NCBI GenBank assembly: GCA_015485595.1
Contig: WFTH01000092.1
Location: 1-5,483, forward strand
DNA: 5,483 nt
From: Candidatus Microgenomates bacterium
GTDB lineage: Bacteria; Patescibacteriota; Microgenomatia; UBA1400; PJMF01
Reading direction: 5' to 3'
Below, piece after piece: positions 4,461 to 5,483 of this stretch. Each line of letters opens with the position of its first letter. The stretch's first letter is position 1. A program made the position numbers and the translations under genes. The notes under the pieces are model-generated. The model made no database searches. It was not told the origin of the DNA and saw only the letters and a list, made by a program, of their open reading frames with translations.

Positions 4461-5483
4461 CTTACCTGATGAGGTGGCCATCAGTTGCTTAAGCTCATCA
4501 AGTTGAGTTTTAACTTTCTTATTTGTTGGGTCGATCTTGGTGTGATAAAGCTCAAGCATCTTAAGAGCTTTCTGGTAGTCTTTTTGGTCAATCAAAAACT
4601 GAGCGTAGGTGTAGATGGCTTCGGAGTAGTTTGGCTTGAGACTGATGGTCTCTTCATAGAGTGCGCGCGCGGCAGAGGAGTTATTCAGTGCAGCCTCGAC
4701 CTTAGCCAGATCAAGCGCAACCGACGGTTCGTTTGGCGCCAGGTGCCGCGCGCGCTCAAGCACCCCTTTAGCCTCAAGCAACATCTCCTTGGCCTTTGCT
4801 AGATAGTTGGCCTTTGTTTCTTTAGTTGGGCTTAGACTAGCTAGTGTCTCGTAACTGGCTGCTAACAAAGTTAGGGTCTTAGCTTGAGTCTTGTGGATGT
4901 TTAGGTGACGACCGTTTAGTTTAAGAGCCTGCTTGCTAGTTTCAAGAGTAACAGCGGCTGCCTGCTCAGCCGACTGAACCTGACCCTGCTGAGCCAAGAC
5001 TAGCGCCAGTTTAGCCTGATTAAAGGCTAGGCGACTATAAAAGATAGCCTCTTTTGGTTTTTTCCTTACAGCTGACTCAAGCAGACTAAAACCTTCTTGA
5101 AAACGGCCTGATTTTAGGTAGATCTCTCCTTGCTTATAAGCTTTGTCAGCCGTGTAGCTACGCCAGATCCAAGCCAGACTAAACAGACTACCTAGAGCGA
5201 TCGTACTTAGAGCCAAGTACTGCCAACCTTCTAGTTTTTGAGCTTTGCTTGCAAGTTTTTTAGGCTTAAGCCTAGCTTGGTTTTGTTTTTTAAGCAGTTT
5301 TTCATAACGTTTTTTGGCTTTTTTACTACGGTGTTTAACTTGAGGTTCTTGAGACTCTTTTGCTGGTTCTTGACCTAAGGGTTGATCTTTAAGCCAGATT
5401 AAGCTGAGCGCTCCAAAGACAAGCCACATTAACAAAGAGACACTCACGGTCGAGAAGCCGAAAAAGTTGCTAATACTTAAAGC
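4452..5483 (-). CDS. C-terminal part of a membrane protein with TPR repeats, probably O-antigen polymerase/ligase-like (5' end outside window)
   Basis: The frame stays open to the right edge, so 343 residues of a longer protein are seen; no start is called, because the first in-window GTG (5445-5447) interrupts a hydrophobic segment. From the edge, NFFGFSTVSVSLLMWLVFGAL (about 6-26) reads like the last membrane segment of a Wzy/O-antigen-ligase-type protein. A linker of about 55 residues with some 17 Lys/Arg follows (32-86), then a second membrane helix WQYLALSTIALGSLFSLAWIW (87-107), then helical TPR-like repeats. The clearest repeats are at 115-145 (ending in RKKPKE), 253-286 (ending in SLKPNY) and 287-321 (ending in KIDPTN). 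By the positive-inside rule the linker is cytoplasmic and the TPR domain outside. The O-antigen assignment rests on the short first segment and on family recall; TPR and membrane helices are firmer. Confidence 0.65.
   Translation of the reverse strand, partial: ALSISNFFGFSTVSVSLLMWLVFGALSLIWLKDQPLGQEPAKESQEPQVKHRSKKAKKRYEKLLKKQNQARLKPKKLASKAQKLEGWQYLALSTIALGSLFSLAWIWRSYTADKAYKQGEIYLKSGRFQEGFSLLESAVRKKPKEAIFYSRLAFNQAKLALVLAQQGQVQSAEQAAAVTLETSKQALKLNGRHLNIHKTQAKTLTLLAASYETLASLSPTKETKANYLAKAKEMLLEAKGVLERARHLAPNEPSVALDLAKVEAALNNSSAARALYEETISLKPNYSEAIYTYAQFLIDQKDYQKALKMLELYHTKIDPTNKKVKTQLDELKQLMATSSGKRF

Noticed and set aside
4452..5447. TPR protein starting at the GTG at 5445-5447
   Set aside because: The frame is open upstream to the window edge, and the residues before the GTG continue a hydrophobic segment, so this is an internal Val codon of a longer gene.

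Overview
The window looks like chromosomal DNA of a candidate-phyla-radiation (Patescibacteria) bacterium, most likely of the Microgenomates group. This placement is inference from gene style: compact housekeeping genes, short intergenic spaces, few Shine-Dalgarno sites, a formyltransferase and a polymerase-like TPR protein that resemble Microgenomates forms, and intergenic DNA made of short degenerate repeats. No marker gene here fixes the lineage. All reading frames fit the standard bacterial code and I see no in-frame TGA codons.

Layout from left to right. Bases 1-242 are non-coding: half of a palindromic repeat cut by the window edge, degenerate 7-bp repeats and a short perfect palindrome. 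Then come, on the minus strand, pgk (phosphoglycerate kinase, 243-1508) and an M50-family intramembrane metalloprotease (1614-2246). A divergent spacer (2247-2429) holds the promoters of the protease and of rpmB, plus a composite repeat. rpmB (ribosomal protein bL28, 2430-2642) is the only plus-strand gene. It converges on fmt (methionyl-tRNA formyltransferase, 2648-3754, minus), which sits 1 nt after def (peptide deformylase, 3756-4334, minus). A second composite repeat lies at 4357-4463. The right edge holds the 3' part of a membrane protein gene with C-terminal TPR repeats, probably an O-antigen polymerase/ligase-like protein (4452-5483, 5' end outside the window).

Functionally, def-fmt is a translationally coupled pair that handles the N-formyl group of initiator methionine: Fmt adds it to Met-tRNA and Def removes it from the nascent protein. 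bL28 is a large-subunit ribosomal protein. pgk belongs to lower glycolysis. The protease and the TPR protein act at the membrane.

The most unusual signal is a 104-bp palindromic element inserted in frame in the interdomain linker of fmt. It has 18-bp arms with one mismatch and three internal mini-hairpins, and a related copy lies at the left edge. It resembles in principle the protein-coding palindromic elements described in Rickettsia. The second is a composite intergenic repeat, found twice: an array of 7-bp units followed by a TTGTCATTCTGA...AGAATCT hairpin. At both loci the 7-bp array directly abuts the -10 box of a minus-strand gene that appears to be leaderless. No RNA genes, CRISPR arrays, transposase genes or riboswitches were recognised.
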